From: Straminergon stramineum
Lineage: Eukaryota; Streptophyta; Bryopsida; Hypnales; Calliergonaceae
Assembly: GCA_963920665.1 (NCBI GenBank)
Contig: OY987269.1
Coordinates: forward strand, 15,440,501-15,504,500
Reading direction: 5' to 3'
Length of the DNA stretch: 64,000 nt
The notes under the pieces were generated by a model, which was not told the DNA's origin, ran no database searches, and saw only the letters and a list, made by a program, of their open reading frames with translations. Position 1 is the first letter of the stretch, and every line of letters starts with the position of its first letter. The translations under genes and the position numbers were made by a program. Below are positions 34,441-46,322 of the stretch, one piece after another.

Positions 34441-36036
34441 GGTGGAGGCTTTCCACGTCACTGTTGACAACCCGCCACGTAAGATTAAATTTTTGGCTAC
34501 CCTGCCCGAAATTTTCAAACCCTAATTCCGTACTCGTCAAATTTGTCTCGTATACGCGACACTCGTCTTTTACGACATGCGACATCAAACGAACAACTCG
34601 ACACCTAAACCCCAAAACACATTCGACAGAACAACCCTGCTCCATTTTGCTAATCCATTGCGCAATTTTGGAATTAAATCTTGGTTGTTTTAGTATTTTT
34701 TGTTCTAATATCAATTTTCCTATTAATAGGTATGAGATTTTATTAATTTTGGTTGTATTTAAAACAATTCCTAATTAATTAAAAAAAAATTTAGTAGTGC
34801 AAAACCTTTCAAATCCGCTAAATCAAATCAAATTTAATAAATTCCAATTATTTTATAATTTCCTAATCATCCAAAAGATATTAGTTGGCATTTTGTCTTT
34901 ATCTATTTGTCTTATTAAGCCTAATAAAACAAAACTTAACCAAAGCCTAGGCTTCTAATCCCTATAAGAATCCTAATTAATGACTAACTAACAATTTAAT
35001 GAATAGTAATGAGAATAAAATTTCAAATAAAATCCAAGAGATCCTTACCTTAATAATTGTTTAGATTCTTTTAGTTCGTCTCCTTCCTTTTTCTTCAATT
35101 TTCTTCAACTCTCCAACTCTCCAACTCCAAACTTCTCTTCCTTTGAATGTAATTTTTAGAATGCCTAAAAAATTGTTTATGAGAGGATGATTTTAATTTT
35201 AATTCTCAAACCAATCACTCTCTTGATTTGTGAGCCTTTTGAAATCCTCACAGCTTGGCTTCCAAACAATTTGAGCTTTTAATATTGTTAACTTTGCAAT
35301 CGGGTTTTCAAAACTCACAATCTAGAATTTTCAGACTTCACATTGGGTTTCATGACCTTACCTTTTGGACCTCTGACCTTTGCATTTGGAGAGCCTTCAA
35401 CTTCAATACCCTGCCTAGTGATCTCCTCTTTGTTGCTCAGTACACTGGTGATCTCCTTCTGGGTAGCTAGGACCCCCTATTCATTCCCCCTTGTTCCCAA
35501 TGACTACCTTGTATCCAACTTATTCTCGGCAACTTGTCACTCTTTGGAAATAATTTTAAAAGAAATAACAAAAAGGCTAGAACTAAAATTGATTTAGAAT
35601 AACTAATTTCTAAATGGATAATTCGAAAACTATAACTACTTGATTTTGGGGGGATTTTGGAATATTTTAAAACTAAGCAAACTTTCACTACTATTCAAAT
35701 GGGTTTGTTTTGGGGTTTTGGGGGGAATTTTTCAACTTTTTAAATTCTAAACTAACAATCTAATTTTGGGGGATTTTGAAAATAAGTTTAAACTTTGCAA
35801 GTTAAGTATTCTAAGCTAATTGAAAATCTTTTTCCAAGATAATTTCAATTACTCTAATTAAAGGGAAACGAATCTAAATTTTGGGTTTTCTCTAATTACT
35901 ACTAAAGGTTTTATCAAGAGTTCAAATTAGGAATTTTGACTATTTCTCTCCAATTCTCTCACAAAATCAAATGATTCAACTTACTTCCACATGCAAGGAC
36001 ATTTTTTCAGCATACAAAGAAAGAAATTTTTTATAA

Positions 36037-36066
36037 TGGTTTCAAGTATTTAAATACTTGAAACCA
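36037..36066. repeat. Perfect 30-bp palindrome
   Basis: TGGTTTCAAGTATTT is followed directly by its exact inverse, with no spacer. Confidence 0.85.
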
Positions 36067-37466
36067 TCTTGAAAAAGTATAAATTTTGGAAATTCCAAAG
36101 GCAAAGCTTCGCCATGTGGAGCAACCACAGGCTTATATAGTGTTGATGGTCAAATTATAGTATTTCGAAAGTTTTAGTCTTTAAAGGAGGTATACATGAT
36201 AGTGTTTAACCGAACATTAAAGACTAATTTCTCAAAATTTCAAAGTATCCAAGATTTAATTGCCAAAAGAGGTACACATGACAACGTTCAAATTGAACTT
36301 TAGCAATTAAATTCCAAATTTCTGTTATATAACAAATTTTGGGCAAAAATTGGTTTAATAAACTTTTGGCAAGGTTAAGCTTCTCCATCTTAAGTCTATT
36401 GACACCAAATTTTGTTGTAATGAGCACAAATTGTTAGTATTCAATAAATCTTAAACGAAATTAGAGTTTGAAGGTTTATTCCTTCCAAACTCTCACAAAT
36501 CAAAGAAAATGGAAGCTTAGCCTCTAGAAGTCAAAATAAATCAAATAGAAATAACTTTGAAGGGATCCTTTCGTCCTTCAAAGTATACAAATTAAAAGAT
36601 AGAATGAAAATCAAGTCGGATCTCGATCTTGATCAATGCTCTAACCACGCCAATAGTACGAGAAAAACAAAATCAAAATTTGGATATAAGAATGAGGGTA
36701 TCGACAACCTCGAGGGAAGGGCTTTTTATACTTGTCCCCGGCCCCTCCCCAATAAGTTGTTGGTGGAAAAACATTTACTTTCGACTCCTAGATATTTCCT
36801 AAACTACCCTAACGTATTTCCAAAATAATCTTTGTTTAATGGAAGAATTCTCAAAAACCCTTTCCATTTAGCTAATAAATCTTGGCCAAATCAAATCTAA
36901 GATCTTTTCCCAAAGATATTTTGAAAATAATCCTAACTAACCTAGATATTTTGCTAATTAATCCAAAGTATTTCCAAATTGTCTTTCTTTAGACCAAAGA
37001 TGGCTTGTTACGCAAGAAAAGAGATCTTATCCAAATCCAATCTTCAATTTTCCAAAAGATATTTACGAAATTAACTTTGAATTACTACTAATTACTCTAA
37101 AAAAGTCAAACCTATTGCTGGACCCTTTCCTATCTTCTAGGAAAAACTCCAAATTGAAAAACAATTGTGCCATTGTGTTTAGAAGACCCAAATTAGCATA
37201 AGGAATCCCCTACCCCTTTCTTCCCAGTTGTTTGTAAGTGTAAAATCAACTTACGGTAATTCCAAAGAAAAGTCAAAATTCTAACTTTTGGAATTTGTTT
37301 CTTTTGAAGAAATTGTCTGTCTAAGGTTACTCAGAAGGTTCGTGGAAGTAAGAAAAGACCCCTCATTCACATCATTTGGACACCACTAGCTCTTGGTACG
37401 TTGATCAACCTGCTGTCAAGTTGTAAAATCTTCAAAAGTTTAAAGTCGTTGCTGATTTTGGTACTT

Positions 37467-37505
37467 GGGAATGTTGGAATGTTGGAATGTTGGAATGTTG
37501 AAATG
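37467..37505. repeat. TGGAATGTT microsatellite
   Basis: Four tandem 9-bp units, the last with one change. Confidence 0.8.
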
Positions 37506-38319
37506 TTTTCAAACTTTGTGGGGCGCTTTATTAGCACACAAAACATTATCGTAATTTTTAGTGGGATTTTATTGCAACATGGGTAATTTCTACGAATTTA
37601 TGACCATGTTCAAAGGTAGTTGACTTTCCATGGAGTCATGGTAATTATTTCAAAAAACTTCAAAATGTTTTAGATAGCTTTTAGGAAGCTCCCAAAACCA
37701 AAGTGCAACATTACATTTCACTTTGCACTATTCATAGACAAGCTAAAATTAGCAATTCCTTTTTAATTTCCGCCCAAGGGGGAAATTATTCTTGTATGAA
37801 GGAATCTTGGAACAACGGCTCCAATGTCGGCTCCTAGCATGCTTTTAGAGTAAAAGCAGTTTTCTTCATACTCCAGTTGTTCTCCCATCGCTTTATTTGT
37901 AGATTGAATCCTTCTTCTATAAGTTACCTATAAAAAAGAATTTTCAATCTAAATTCTTTACGAATTGGATGGTGACCTATACTAGACTCTCTAGATCTAA
38001 AATAGACTTAGCTAGACATGTATTTGCAAGACTTAGTTTAGCATAGACAACTACTAGGATTGGCTAACATTCAGACCCTTCATTCTCTTGGAAACACTTA
38101 ATTGACCTCTTAGTCTCTCAACTAGGCACTAGAAGTATAAAATTGGAGTATTTTAGATACTCCATACTTCTAGAATGACTCCTCACTACATTGGTAGGGA
38201 CTTCTACCAAATACCACTCAAACACTCTTTTTATGCCTTTTTGCATATAAATAAGCTAAAATACTAATAAAACAAAAAAAACGAAAACCTTGAGTTTCAA
38301 GTGCCAACTTGAGGGCTCA

Positions 38320-38659
38320 CAGCTTCCGTCTCCAAGAGCAACCTACATTGTCCCCATGTCACCTCTTCAATATGTCCAAATTCTTCTAGAGTGTTGTATA
38401 TGACAAACCGCCTCTTTCAAATCCGAATGCATACCCAACAGTTAGGAACAATTGAACCATATGGCGAATTGTAAATGCACCATCTACAAAACGGCAAACC
38501 AAGTGGGAGAGTCTTGGTAACATCAAAGGACAAATCCTTGCAATAATATTGCTTCTTTTTCTGGGCCTCACTATGATTGTGTCGTTGGAGACAAGGGTAG
38601 ACCATAACAAAAATGTCTATCGCATTTCCCACTTGCATGTGCCCAGACTTCGTGAACAT
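38320..38659 (-). pseudogene. Unrecognised cysteine-containing coding remnant
   Basis: From 38659 an 80-codon frame (GHMQVGNAIDIFVMVYPCLQ, then FCRWCIYNSPYGSIVPNCWV) runs to a stop and continues in frame as RRFVIYNTLEEFGHIEEVTW. Paired cysteines and lack of low complexity make it look like real ancestral coding sequence, but I recognise no family. Confidence 0.3.
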
Positions 38660-39132
38660 GGTTATTTTTGCTATTGGAGGTTGACAACAATTTGAATTGC
38701 AAGCACCTACACTACTTGTATCGCTGCCCTTCCAAGATGGACATCCACAAGGACAAATTCATTCATGCACCAAATTATAGCTTCAACGAGTTCAAGCTAC
38801 TTCTAATTCAAGTAGGAATTATCACAATTCTAGAGTAGGCATGAACTCATTAATCCATATACTTCAGTCATATTGTATTCATTCATATATATTACAATTG
38901 AAATGATTTGGAGTGTACGGAATTGAAAATATGAATGCATTCATGAAATAGAAAAGCAGTCAAATTGGTCAATAATTTTGCACATAGTTCATAGAAATGA
39001 TTGAAAAATACCACCCTAATCCCTATTTCAATAAGGCATATATGAATACATAATTGTTTCCTCCCCTCGTTCCCTAGTGTATTTCCATTTTTTTAACTTC
39101 TTCATAGTGTTTTTAATTCCATTTTTTTTCCC

Positions 39133-39324
39133 TTGATTTCTGCATTTTCTCCTAAGTTTTTTTCACTATACGTTTTTGTTGGTTTTCCTTTACTCCAAAT
39201 TTTTCCTTCCCCCATTTTGTTTTCATTTTCCCATGTTCTTACTTTTCCATATTTTTTTTTCCCATTTTTTGTCTTTCCAAGTTTTTTTTCCTTTTCCCAT
39301 TTTTTTGTCTTTCCCCATTTTTTT
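39133..39324. repeat. Pyrimidine-rich low-complexity tract
   Basis: Runs of TTTTCC/CCCATTTTTT. The open frames in it are compositional artefacts. Confidence 0.7.
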
Positions 39325-39415
39325 CAAGGTTGTCACACTAGACGGACAGACCGCCTGCCCGCCCGTCCAATAGAGGCTCTCGCCCGTCTAATGTGGTCAA
39401 CACATAGTTGACTTC
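39325..39415. mobile_element. Terminus of a hAT-like element (kinase-bearing family), copy 1
   Basis: CAAGGTTGTCACACTAGACG starts a ~90-bp segment that aligns along its length with 62910-63015, both containing GCCCGTCC blocks and ending GTTGACTTC. The CA-GGTT-TCA start resembles the CAGGGTTGACA termini of the hAT elements in this window. The element would extend rightward over the kinase-like gene. Its other terminus and target duplication are not identified. Confidence 0.6.
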
Positions 39416-39477
39416 CTAGTTAGGTAAAAAAAGCCAACGTGGATTTACCTTGTGTCCACTTGGCTACTAGCGTAGAC

Positions 39478-39735
39478 GTTGGGCGCGGACATAAGTTGGT
39501 TGGGGCATAGACGTTAATGGGGCGTGGATGTAGAGAGGTAGGGGCGCGGATGGAAGACAGGGCGCGGACTGAGGTTGGTTGGGGCATGGACATAGAGCAG
39601 TAGGGGCGCGGACGGAAGACAAGGCCCGGACGTAGATTGGTAGGGGCATGGACGGAAGACCGGGCGTGGACGAAGGTCGGTTGGGGTGTAGATGGAAGAC
39701 ATGGTGTGGGCATAGGTCAGTAGGGGCGCAAACGC
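39478..39735. repeat. Subterminal minisatellite, GGGGCGCGGACGGAAGAC units
   Basis: Units of about 30 bp (GGTAGGGGCGCGGACGGAAG or GGTTGGGGCATGGACGTAGA) repeat about eight times. The inverse is GTCCGCGCCCC, akin to the GTCCGCCC arrays elsewhere in this region, so it is probably a subterminal array of the kinase-bearing element. Confidence 0.7.
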
Positions 39736-40104
39736 AAGATTGCAAGGACAAAATGACACTTTCATTTTAATTACTTTGAAGCACTAAATTGCTAAGTCCA
39801 TACATTTTCAAGGGTGCCAAATGACTTCTCATTATATCCATGCAGTTTTTCAATTTTCACTTAAATTGGCTACTTCATACACATTCATAATTTCTTGTAA
39901 GTGATACAATTTCTATAAAAAAAGAAAAACTTGCATATTATAGGGATTAGAATAAGTCGTTAGTTTTATAAACAATTTGGTATTCGGCAAATGCCAAGTA
40001 CACATGATCTTCTTTTAGGATTAGAGCAAAATTGTCCTACTTGCTTTCAAGGTAACCACCACATGATGAACTTCAAAAAGTAAGGACCAAAAGATAGTAA
40101 AATA

Positions 40105-41750
40105 CTATCTACAATAACAACACTCAAGCATACTCCAACAATGCGGTGCCTTCCTCAATGTATCTAGAACATCTGGCAAAGACACCCTTTCTTCCACATC
40201 TTGTTTTGGGAGGCTTGCTAATTTCAACCTCAGGTTCTGGTATTGCTTTGGATTTTTCTTCGTAAAATAGTTTGGATCCCATTTTTCCTTCCAAATGTGA
40301 GCCGCTATCCATCCTATCGCATATGCATCTGTAGCCATAGAGTATAGGTGTTTTTGTTGCATGACCTTAAGCGAGTTCGCTGAGCCTTCTTCTCTGTATA
40401 GATTGAACAATTCCGATGCCACAAACCTTCGAAGATCTTTCACCTTCTGAATCTCCTCCATGGACCAGTAACCATACCTCGATGGCTCTTTTTCTACAAC
40501 TTGGCTAGAAAGTCCCCAATTACAAAGCCCTATGTACACTGTATTGTTTTTCTAAGTATCAAAATGGAATAGAACATTGGATGTAGATATATTGTTGTGA
40601 ATATATTTCACATCATGGCATTTCCCTACAATAACGAGCAAGGATAGTGCTAAGCTCACTCAATTTCTACGACAAGTAGTAATCCACCCCAGTTCCTCTG
40701 TTGTCAACCATGTATCTTGTTATTGCATAATTTCATCCACATTCACTAATTCCTTCACTTTTGAGTTGTATTTAACCAAGAAAGAAATTAAAGATCTTCC
40801 ATTCCACCAAAGTATGTAGCCTTCCATCATTTTTGCATGCAATTACAAAAGTCTAATGATGCTTGGATGCTTCACCAGACACCCGCCTACCTCATTTATG
40901 ATTTCTCGACGCTTCTCCTTTTCATCTTTGGTATTCAAAGTCTTCCGCGTAAAAAAAATCCAACTAGGAATGCTTCTAAGTTTTGTAATCATCACCTTCC
41001 TGGTATTTCTATATGTACCAACAACTTTTTGGTCAAGCATTGGCACCACTTTTATAGAACTTTCAAGCCACTTAAATGTTCCACTCACGCAGTGAGCTTC
41101 AATCTCATTTTCGATTGTTTGTTTCCATGGTGCTTGTTTTTTTTTACACGAAGAAGAAAATCTTTGAGCCCAATCTTGGATCATCTTGAGTTTGGAAGCA
41201 AACTCTCTATCCTACATGTCCCAATCGCTACCATCTTCTTTTTTATTGGCATGGTAACACCAATTTGCCACGATATTGGTGGTCAATGAAACCACTTGTT
41301 TATCCAACTAGTCTATGTGCAACCAATAATCTGAGTAATTGTTGAATTTCTCAGATGCTTCAAACTTTGACTCCAGCTCCTTCCTCAAGTCCTGTGTCAA
41401 TTTATAGTAACCTTCTTCTTCGTTGTTAAAATATTCCCTCACCAACATTGAAAAAATTCCTCAACTGTAGAATAGAGAAGCTATTGCCCTACTTTCAACC
41501 ACATACTCATGCGGGGGTACATGTAGATTTAAGGTTCTTTTGTGCCTCTTTTGCAATGATGAAGGATTCAATGAACCCAAGGCCATTGACACGTCAGTCC
41601 ATGGAAGTACTTCTTCACCAATGTCATCCAAATCCACATACATTGGCCATTTCTTTGACGACCCACTGCCTTCTCCTACCATGATGGGAATGAATTCCTT
41701 CAACGTTCTTGCTTTACAATTTCCGCAATGCTCTTTCTAGTCTTTAGGGG
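40105..41750 (-). pseudogene. Degenerate protein-kinase-like gene, copy 1
   Basis: Reading the minus strand from about 41750, protein-like segments occur in order across frame changes and stops: an N-terminal region of unknown function; an N-lobe-like region with FFTRKTLN (Lys), INEV (possible helix-C Glu) and HPSIIRLL at about 41000-40850; a catalytic-loop-like YIHNNISTSNVLF near 40600, HNN replacing HRD but the loop Asn kept; IGLCNWGLSS near 40520 in place of DFG; ASELF for APE; and TDAYAIGWIAAHIW near 40320, matching kinase subdomain IX. The last 144 codons (40539-40105) are open. Copy 2 at the right edge keeps DWG and APE, so this copy has lost residues. Function is inferred only as kinase fold. 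The head-to-head neighbour is a RING-type remnant, beyond a solo LTR. Confidence 0.6.
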
Positions 41751-41792
41751 AAAAGAAATCAAAACCCCTAGCTATACTGTAAGGGCCAAGCC

Positions 41793-42894
41793 TATCGCGC
41801 CCCTTAGTGACACTTACCACCTTAAGCTCACTTTCCAAACACTTAGCACCTTAGTGCCACTAAGGTTCACGCTCTCCTAACACTGCACATGCCACGCACC
41901 CACAATGTTAGGTTCCAACCCAAGTCATGGGGTTCCCCATTCCTCCATGACTCCCAATCCTTTCCTTCCAATACTTAACTCCCACAAGACACCGGGCATG
42001 TCATTTGATGACATGGGGCGGAACTTCCATTGATGTCCAAGCACTCGGTGAGGCACTACTCCCACCGGTGCTAACCGCCCTTGAATGGGACCCAACTCCC
42101 CACTAGGCCCAACCCAACTCATTTCGGGACTCACTAATCGGGACTCACCAAACGGGACTCACACCATGGCCTAGTGTGGAGTGGGACACCACCCAACCGG
42201 TATCAAGGAGTGCACAAGCACTCCATGGTAACACACAAGTGGTAGTGAGGCTCCAACACTAACTTCACCACCCGGGGCCACTTAGGCTCACCATGGCACC
42301 ATCCGGGAGTGAGGAGGGAGACCACCCCTCCTCATAGTACTCTCTGTGGGATTCGGCAGCCCCCCCCATACTAGAGGTCACCGGGAACCCCCAAGATGCA
42401 CCCCATCTTGGAAGACCACCCATTTCTCCCGATTCGCACTACTTTGGGACTCCCGAACTTCCACCCAGCATAACTTTGCGGTCCGGGATCCAAATCGCAC
42501 ATGCGACCCCATTTTCGACATTTACGCAACGCGTAGATGCCGATGGACTACTCACTTGCTCCATTCGGACAAGTACTCGCAAAGATATCGCCCTCCAAAG
42601 ATTCGGGACACTCCCGGCGCGGCCGGGACACCCCCAACTTTGAACGCCCATAACTTTTGACTCGCAAGTCCAAATCACGCGTTCTTTAGACGGCTGGAAG
42701 CGTCTTCTCAAGACCTTTCCAAGCATGTATCACACACCCCCAAATTCGTCCGGATCAGAGCGCTACCTCGCTCTGATCGCTCAGGACTCCTAGTCCCCCT
42801 CACCTCATCTCTTGCAAGGCTTGGGGAGTCACCCCCAATGTCCCCCTTGCTCACCAAGGTGGCACGGGCACGCCTTGTGATGAGGGTCGTGACA
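41793..42894 (-). mobile_element. Solo LTR, copy 1 (perfect 5-bp TSD)
   Basis: The segment matches 50061-51201 along its length in inverse orientation. It runs from TATCGCGCCCC to GGGTCGTGACA (TG...CA type on the minus strand with one terminal change) and is flanked by AAGCC at 41788-41792 and 42895-42899. No internal retroelement region adjoins it, so it is a solo LTR. Its frames are not coding. It was inserted between the kinase-like gene and the RING-type remnant. Confidence 0.82.
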
Positions 42895-43012
42895 AAGCCC
42901 TACCACCCACCAAACTCTCACCACCTAGGCTGCTAAGCGAGCTAGTGTGCGAGGCATAGGGTGTGGACTTGGCAAATGAAAAAGGGAGAAGGGACGGTTT
43001 ATATATTCCCTG

Positions 43013-43260
43013 CCCCGCCTCCGTCTCCACCCGTTCCCTGAAGAGTCCCTACGAGTTCCCATTCCACGATGACGTCCACACCCAAGATAGCAACGTCCAC
43101 ACCTAGGATGATGACGTCCATGTCCGTTCACCTGCACACCTCTGCCCTGTTGGCTTCACTCCCTTGACGTCCACGCATGTCTGCCTAGACGTCCATGCCC
43201 TGACTACACGTCCACGCTCGATTTCAATGAAGTCCATGCCTAGGTCGATGACATTTACGC
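43013..43260. repeat. ACGTCCACGCC array upstream of RING-type remnant
   Basis: ACGTCCAYGCC and GATGACGTCCA motifs recur about ten times at irregular spacing. It is the counterpart of the GTCCGCCC array found upstream of the other RING gene. Confidence 0.6.
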
Positions 43261-43288
43261 CCTTTGCCGCCGCCACTTGCCAACCGAC

Positions 43289-43297
43289 TATATAAAG
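43289..43297 (+). promoter_or_regulatory. TATA box of the RING-type remnant
   Basis: TATATAAAG lies 140 bases before the first ATG (43429) at the downstream edge of the motif array. The same array, TATA, leader layout occurs before the gene at 46323. Confidence 0.6.
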
Positions 43298-43428
43298 CCG
43301 TCCCCGCCCCATTGCACACTGCCTCACATACTTTCAATTTATCCACTTTTTCATTGAGCTGGGTGTGGGCATTGTGTGGGGTCTACTTTTGCTTTCCACC
43401 TACGGATTTATCCGACTTTCTTTACACG

Positions 43429-45163
43429 ATGGCGACAATGGCGCTAATGACAAAGGATGAATGAGACAAGACATGACAACTATAAGGGCAAAAACATTGA
43501 AAACAACTTCATGTTCTTCGCAATCCGACAAAACTTGCCTTCAAGGGCTAGGAGGACATACCTGAGCCATAGACTTTTGAAGACTATGCTCAATACATCG
43601 AGTGGTGCCACATCGACAAGGCCTTCCCAGAAACACGACACAACTACCACCGACGCTTCCATAAGGCAAACTTAAAGCACTGCATTGACGATGCTTTCAA
43701 AAATTGATGCATTGAGGTGTACCAGGTCTTGTATGACCACCCCACTGTCAAATGGAATGAAGTAAATCTCTTCATTGCACAAGGTGTTCATGTCGAAGTG
43801 AAGCTAGGTAAGAGAGTAGAATAGTCGACCTTGAAGGCTCTAGGCAAGAATGTCAAAATTCCTACCCTAGACAATGGATTCATTCCAACAGGTGTGCGGA
43901 AGTATCCAGGAGGCGGACTGGGCAAAATCAAGACAATGGTTGAACCACCCGACACATATGTCATTGTAGACTCTGATACAGATACCGACTCAAATGGATC
44001 TCATACTCCACCACGTCCATTAAGCCATAGAGCACAACTTTGTGCAAAGAAAAGGAGGGCCCAACCTCCAACCACTAGATGAAGCTCTTGATGATGTGTT
44101 GGTGGCTGAAGAAGATGAGCCAATGGCAGGAATTGTTGATGCTACTACTGTAGACACTATCACCAATTTCAAGATTGAATTGGAAGAAAACCGTGCTAAG
44201 ATGCATGTTCTTTATGAAGATACACACAAGTTGAATGAAGAACTGAAAGTGAAGAACAATCTCATTGCGCAACAACAATGTGACATGGATGACCTTCAAC
44301 ACGCGCTAGAAGCTGCTACGATGACAAACGAGGGTTGAGATCCACGAGGGGAAGTCGAAGGCCTTGCACCAAATTCCCAAACTCCTTCACAAGAAATACA
44401 AGCCGATGCATCCATCTTGACACCGGATGATTCTCTATCATTTGGTGAATTACCTACCACTATAGATGTACCATTGGTGGAAGAACTTGAGGGCGTCGCT
44501 GACCACATTAACAAAGAATTGATAGACTTGCGTGCGAAGAATGTCATCCTCAAAGGTCGTTTGGATGTAGTACTAGAGCAATATTACCAATGGAAATTGG
44601 CATGCATCTTCACTGTGGATAGGACTCGGCAAATGACTAAAGAATTCCAGAAGATTTCCAACAATGATATGGAGAACAATCAAGAAAGGGTCTTCGGTTT
44701 AACATCATGGGCCCACATGGATGACCTCTTCAACATGGAAACTATAGCAACAAAAACCACTAGTGGTGGACACACCATCATTGATTGGTTCCAACACAAT
44801 TTTGATTTTGAATATCAAATTTCAGTTGCCTTAGACTAAGTGCCCTATATATTTAAATCCATTTGGTTCTGAAGGTGGAATACATCTAGGCACATGCGAA
44901 CATCTCTACCATCCATTGTGCTTGATAAGCTTGATGATCACTCAGCGGCGGTGCTCACTATGCAAGGCTCCTTTCTATGAACACTTGTACGAATTGTTTG
45001 GCTTAGTCCCATATATGCCACCTGATTGGGAATTCAACATTTTGAATGCCCCTAAGCATCTTGAAAAATGGGGAACAAACTTGGTGTGGAGTGGCGACAC
45101 AACATCCATTTTTTGCAGAATCCGGCATTCTCCGCTGAATGGGGTTGGGAGAACAATCTTGAT
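43429..45163 (+). pseudogene. Diverged coiled-coil/RING-H2 gene remnant
   Basis: Starting near ATG 43429, coding-like segments in several frames include YIEWCHIDKAFPETRHNYHR (similar to the N-terminal region of the 46.3 kb gene), an acidic part with VIVDSDTDTDSNGSHTPPRP, coiled-coil segments at 44042-44338 and 44417-44839, and a RING-type segment at 44841-44970. There the second metal ligand is Tyr instead of Cys, while C-x-H-x2-H-x2-C and the final RRCSLCKAP pair remain. YELFGLVPYMPPDWEFN following the finger corresponds to YEMFGILEAMPPNHEYN in the 46.3 kb gene. Coding stops where a hAT terminus begins at 45164. A third, older member of the family. Confidence 0.62.
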
Positions 45164-45225
45164 CAGGGTTGACAGGGCGTCCTAACGTAGCCGCCAGCGT
45201 CCGCGTCCGCAACCCCCCCCGGACG
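45164..45225. mobile_element. hAT terminus CAGGGTTGACA entering the sequence gap
   Basis: CAGGGTTGACAGGGCGTCCT begins here, in the RING-type remnant, followed by GCGTCCGCGTCCGC. It matches the inverted right end at 55629. The 8 bases before it (ATCTTGAT) differ from those after 55629 (TTTAGGAG), so the two ends are not a simple pair, or one has been rearranged. The N gap prevents resolution. Confidence 0.65.
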
Positions 45226-45425
45226 NNNNNNNNNNNNNNNNNNNNNNNNNNNNNNNNNNNNNNNNNNNNNNNNNNNNNNNNNNNNNNNNNNNNNNNNNNN
45301 NNNNNNNNNNNNNNNNNNNNNNNNNNNNNNNNNNNNNNNNNNNNNNNNNNNNNNNNNNNNNNNNNNNNNNNNNNNNNNNNNNNNNNNNNNNNNNNNNNNN
45401 NNNNNNNNNNNNNNNNNNNNNNNNN
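45226..45425. other. Assembly gap, 200 N
   Basis: Exactly 200 N, a common placeholder length, so the true gap size is unknown. It lies inside a GC-rich hAT terminal array. Confidence 0.98.
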
Positions 45426-45725
45426 CCAAATTAAAAATCATCAATCTCTAACTAAGTACCATGAGGTTTAAATTCATTGTAGTGTTATTCCGATTATGAA
45501 TTTGAACATTTTTTTGTTTTTGTTTCACTTGCTAACAAAGTAATAATGTGAGAGGAATAGATTGCTTCTGGAAAACATTGGCTTCATAAGAAACTTTGGA
45601 GAAATCCCTATTATCTTTTCATCTTCTAAAAAGCTATTTAGAAGATTCATATAAGTATATATTCTAAACATATTCAACTCAAATATGTTCCATCCATTTC
45701 AAATAAAATTATAGAAGAAAAGGAA
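45426..45725. other. AT-rich sequence right of the gap
   Basis: About 300 bases without a supportable feature, between the gap and telomere-like repeats. Confidence 0.4.
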
Positions 45726-45726
45726 G

Positions 45727-45782
45727 GTTTTAGGGTTACTAGGGTTTAGGGTTACTAGGGTTTAGGATATAGGATTTAGGTT
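45727..45782 (+). repeat. Interstitial plant-telomere-like repeats
   Basis: TTTAGGG occurs three times, separated by TTACTAGGG and followed by degenerate GGATTTAGG. Too short and degenerate for a telomere; a small interstitial block. Confidence 0.65.
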
Positions 45783-45904
45783 CAGAGTTTTGATTGAATT
45801 GTTAAAAAAAATAAGAATTGAATTACATTGATTCCCATTTAGCAACAAGTGGCTAGCTGCATTATTTTTTAAATGTTCCCGCCATTTCATGGCATTGAAG
45901 GCCA

Positions 45905-46095
45905 CATTGGATGCTCCCGCGGACAGGCAGACGGGGGGGCTGGGCCGGCGGGCGGACAGGCGGACGAGGGGGCTGGGCGGACGGGCGGAACAGCGGACTC
46001 CGTGTCCGCTGCCGAAGCGGACCTTGCCGGTCTGGGCGGCAGATGCGAGGTTCGGGTCCGCTTCGCGCAGTCCGAGGCCGGTCCAGTGGGGGATG
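45905..46095. repeat. GGGCGGACAGGCGGAC array upstream of RING gene
   Basis: GC-rich degenerate array of CGGACGGGCGGA motifs immediately before the promoter of the coiled-coil/RING gene. Same motif family as the arrays around both transposase genes. Confidence 0.72.
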
Positions 46096-46120
46096 GAGTT
46101 TAGGTCTGGTGGCGGACGGC

Positions 46121-46129
46121 TATAAGAGG
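46121..46129 (+). promoter_or_regulatory. TATA box of the coiled-coil/RING gene
   Basis: TATAAGAGG follows GGCGGACGGC and is followed by a T/C-rich leader, about 200 bases before the ATG at 46323. The position fits a pol II start near 46150-46160. Confidence 0.6.
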
Positions 46130-46322
46130 GGAGTGACCTTTCATTTTTTCTCACTTCAATTCTCCTTCGGTGCCAAGTCGGATGTGCTTCTGTTGCTTTT
46201 AAGTGCCAGTTGCTCCTACGGGGTGGAGAGTTGGGGTCCACTATCTTTTGTTACTGGTTCACGGTTCGTTAAGGCGTGAATTTTTTTATACTTCAGGTGG
46301 TTCTTAAATCCAATTGACAATC

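Larger units (their letters stand above)
34530..38310. other. AT-rich intergenic DNA
   Basis: No supportable gene. A perfect 30-bp palindrome is at 36037-36066 and TGGAATGTT units recur four times at 37467-37505. Other open frames are short, overlapping and motif-free. Confidence 0.4.

Noticed and set aside
39420..39765. Three overlapping minus-strand frames rich in Pro, Arg and Ser at 39420-39765
   Set aside because: Repeat translations of the 30-bp subterminal minisatellite in three frames, with no domain.
40837..41289. Plus-strand 150-codon frame at 40837-41289
   Set aside because: Shadow of the minus-strand kinase-like gene, whose segments show kinase motifs.
41760..42900. Possible Helitron or DNA transposon instead of LTR
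   Set aside because: TG...CA ends, a perfect 5-bp duplication and a second full-length copy of similar size fit a solo LTR better.
45163..45471. Frames crossing the N gap
   Set aside because: Made of ambiguous bases; no coding information.
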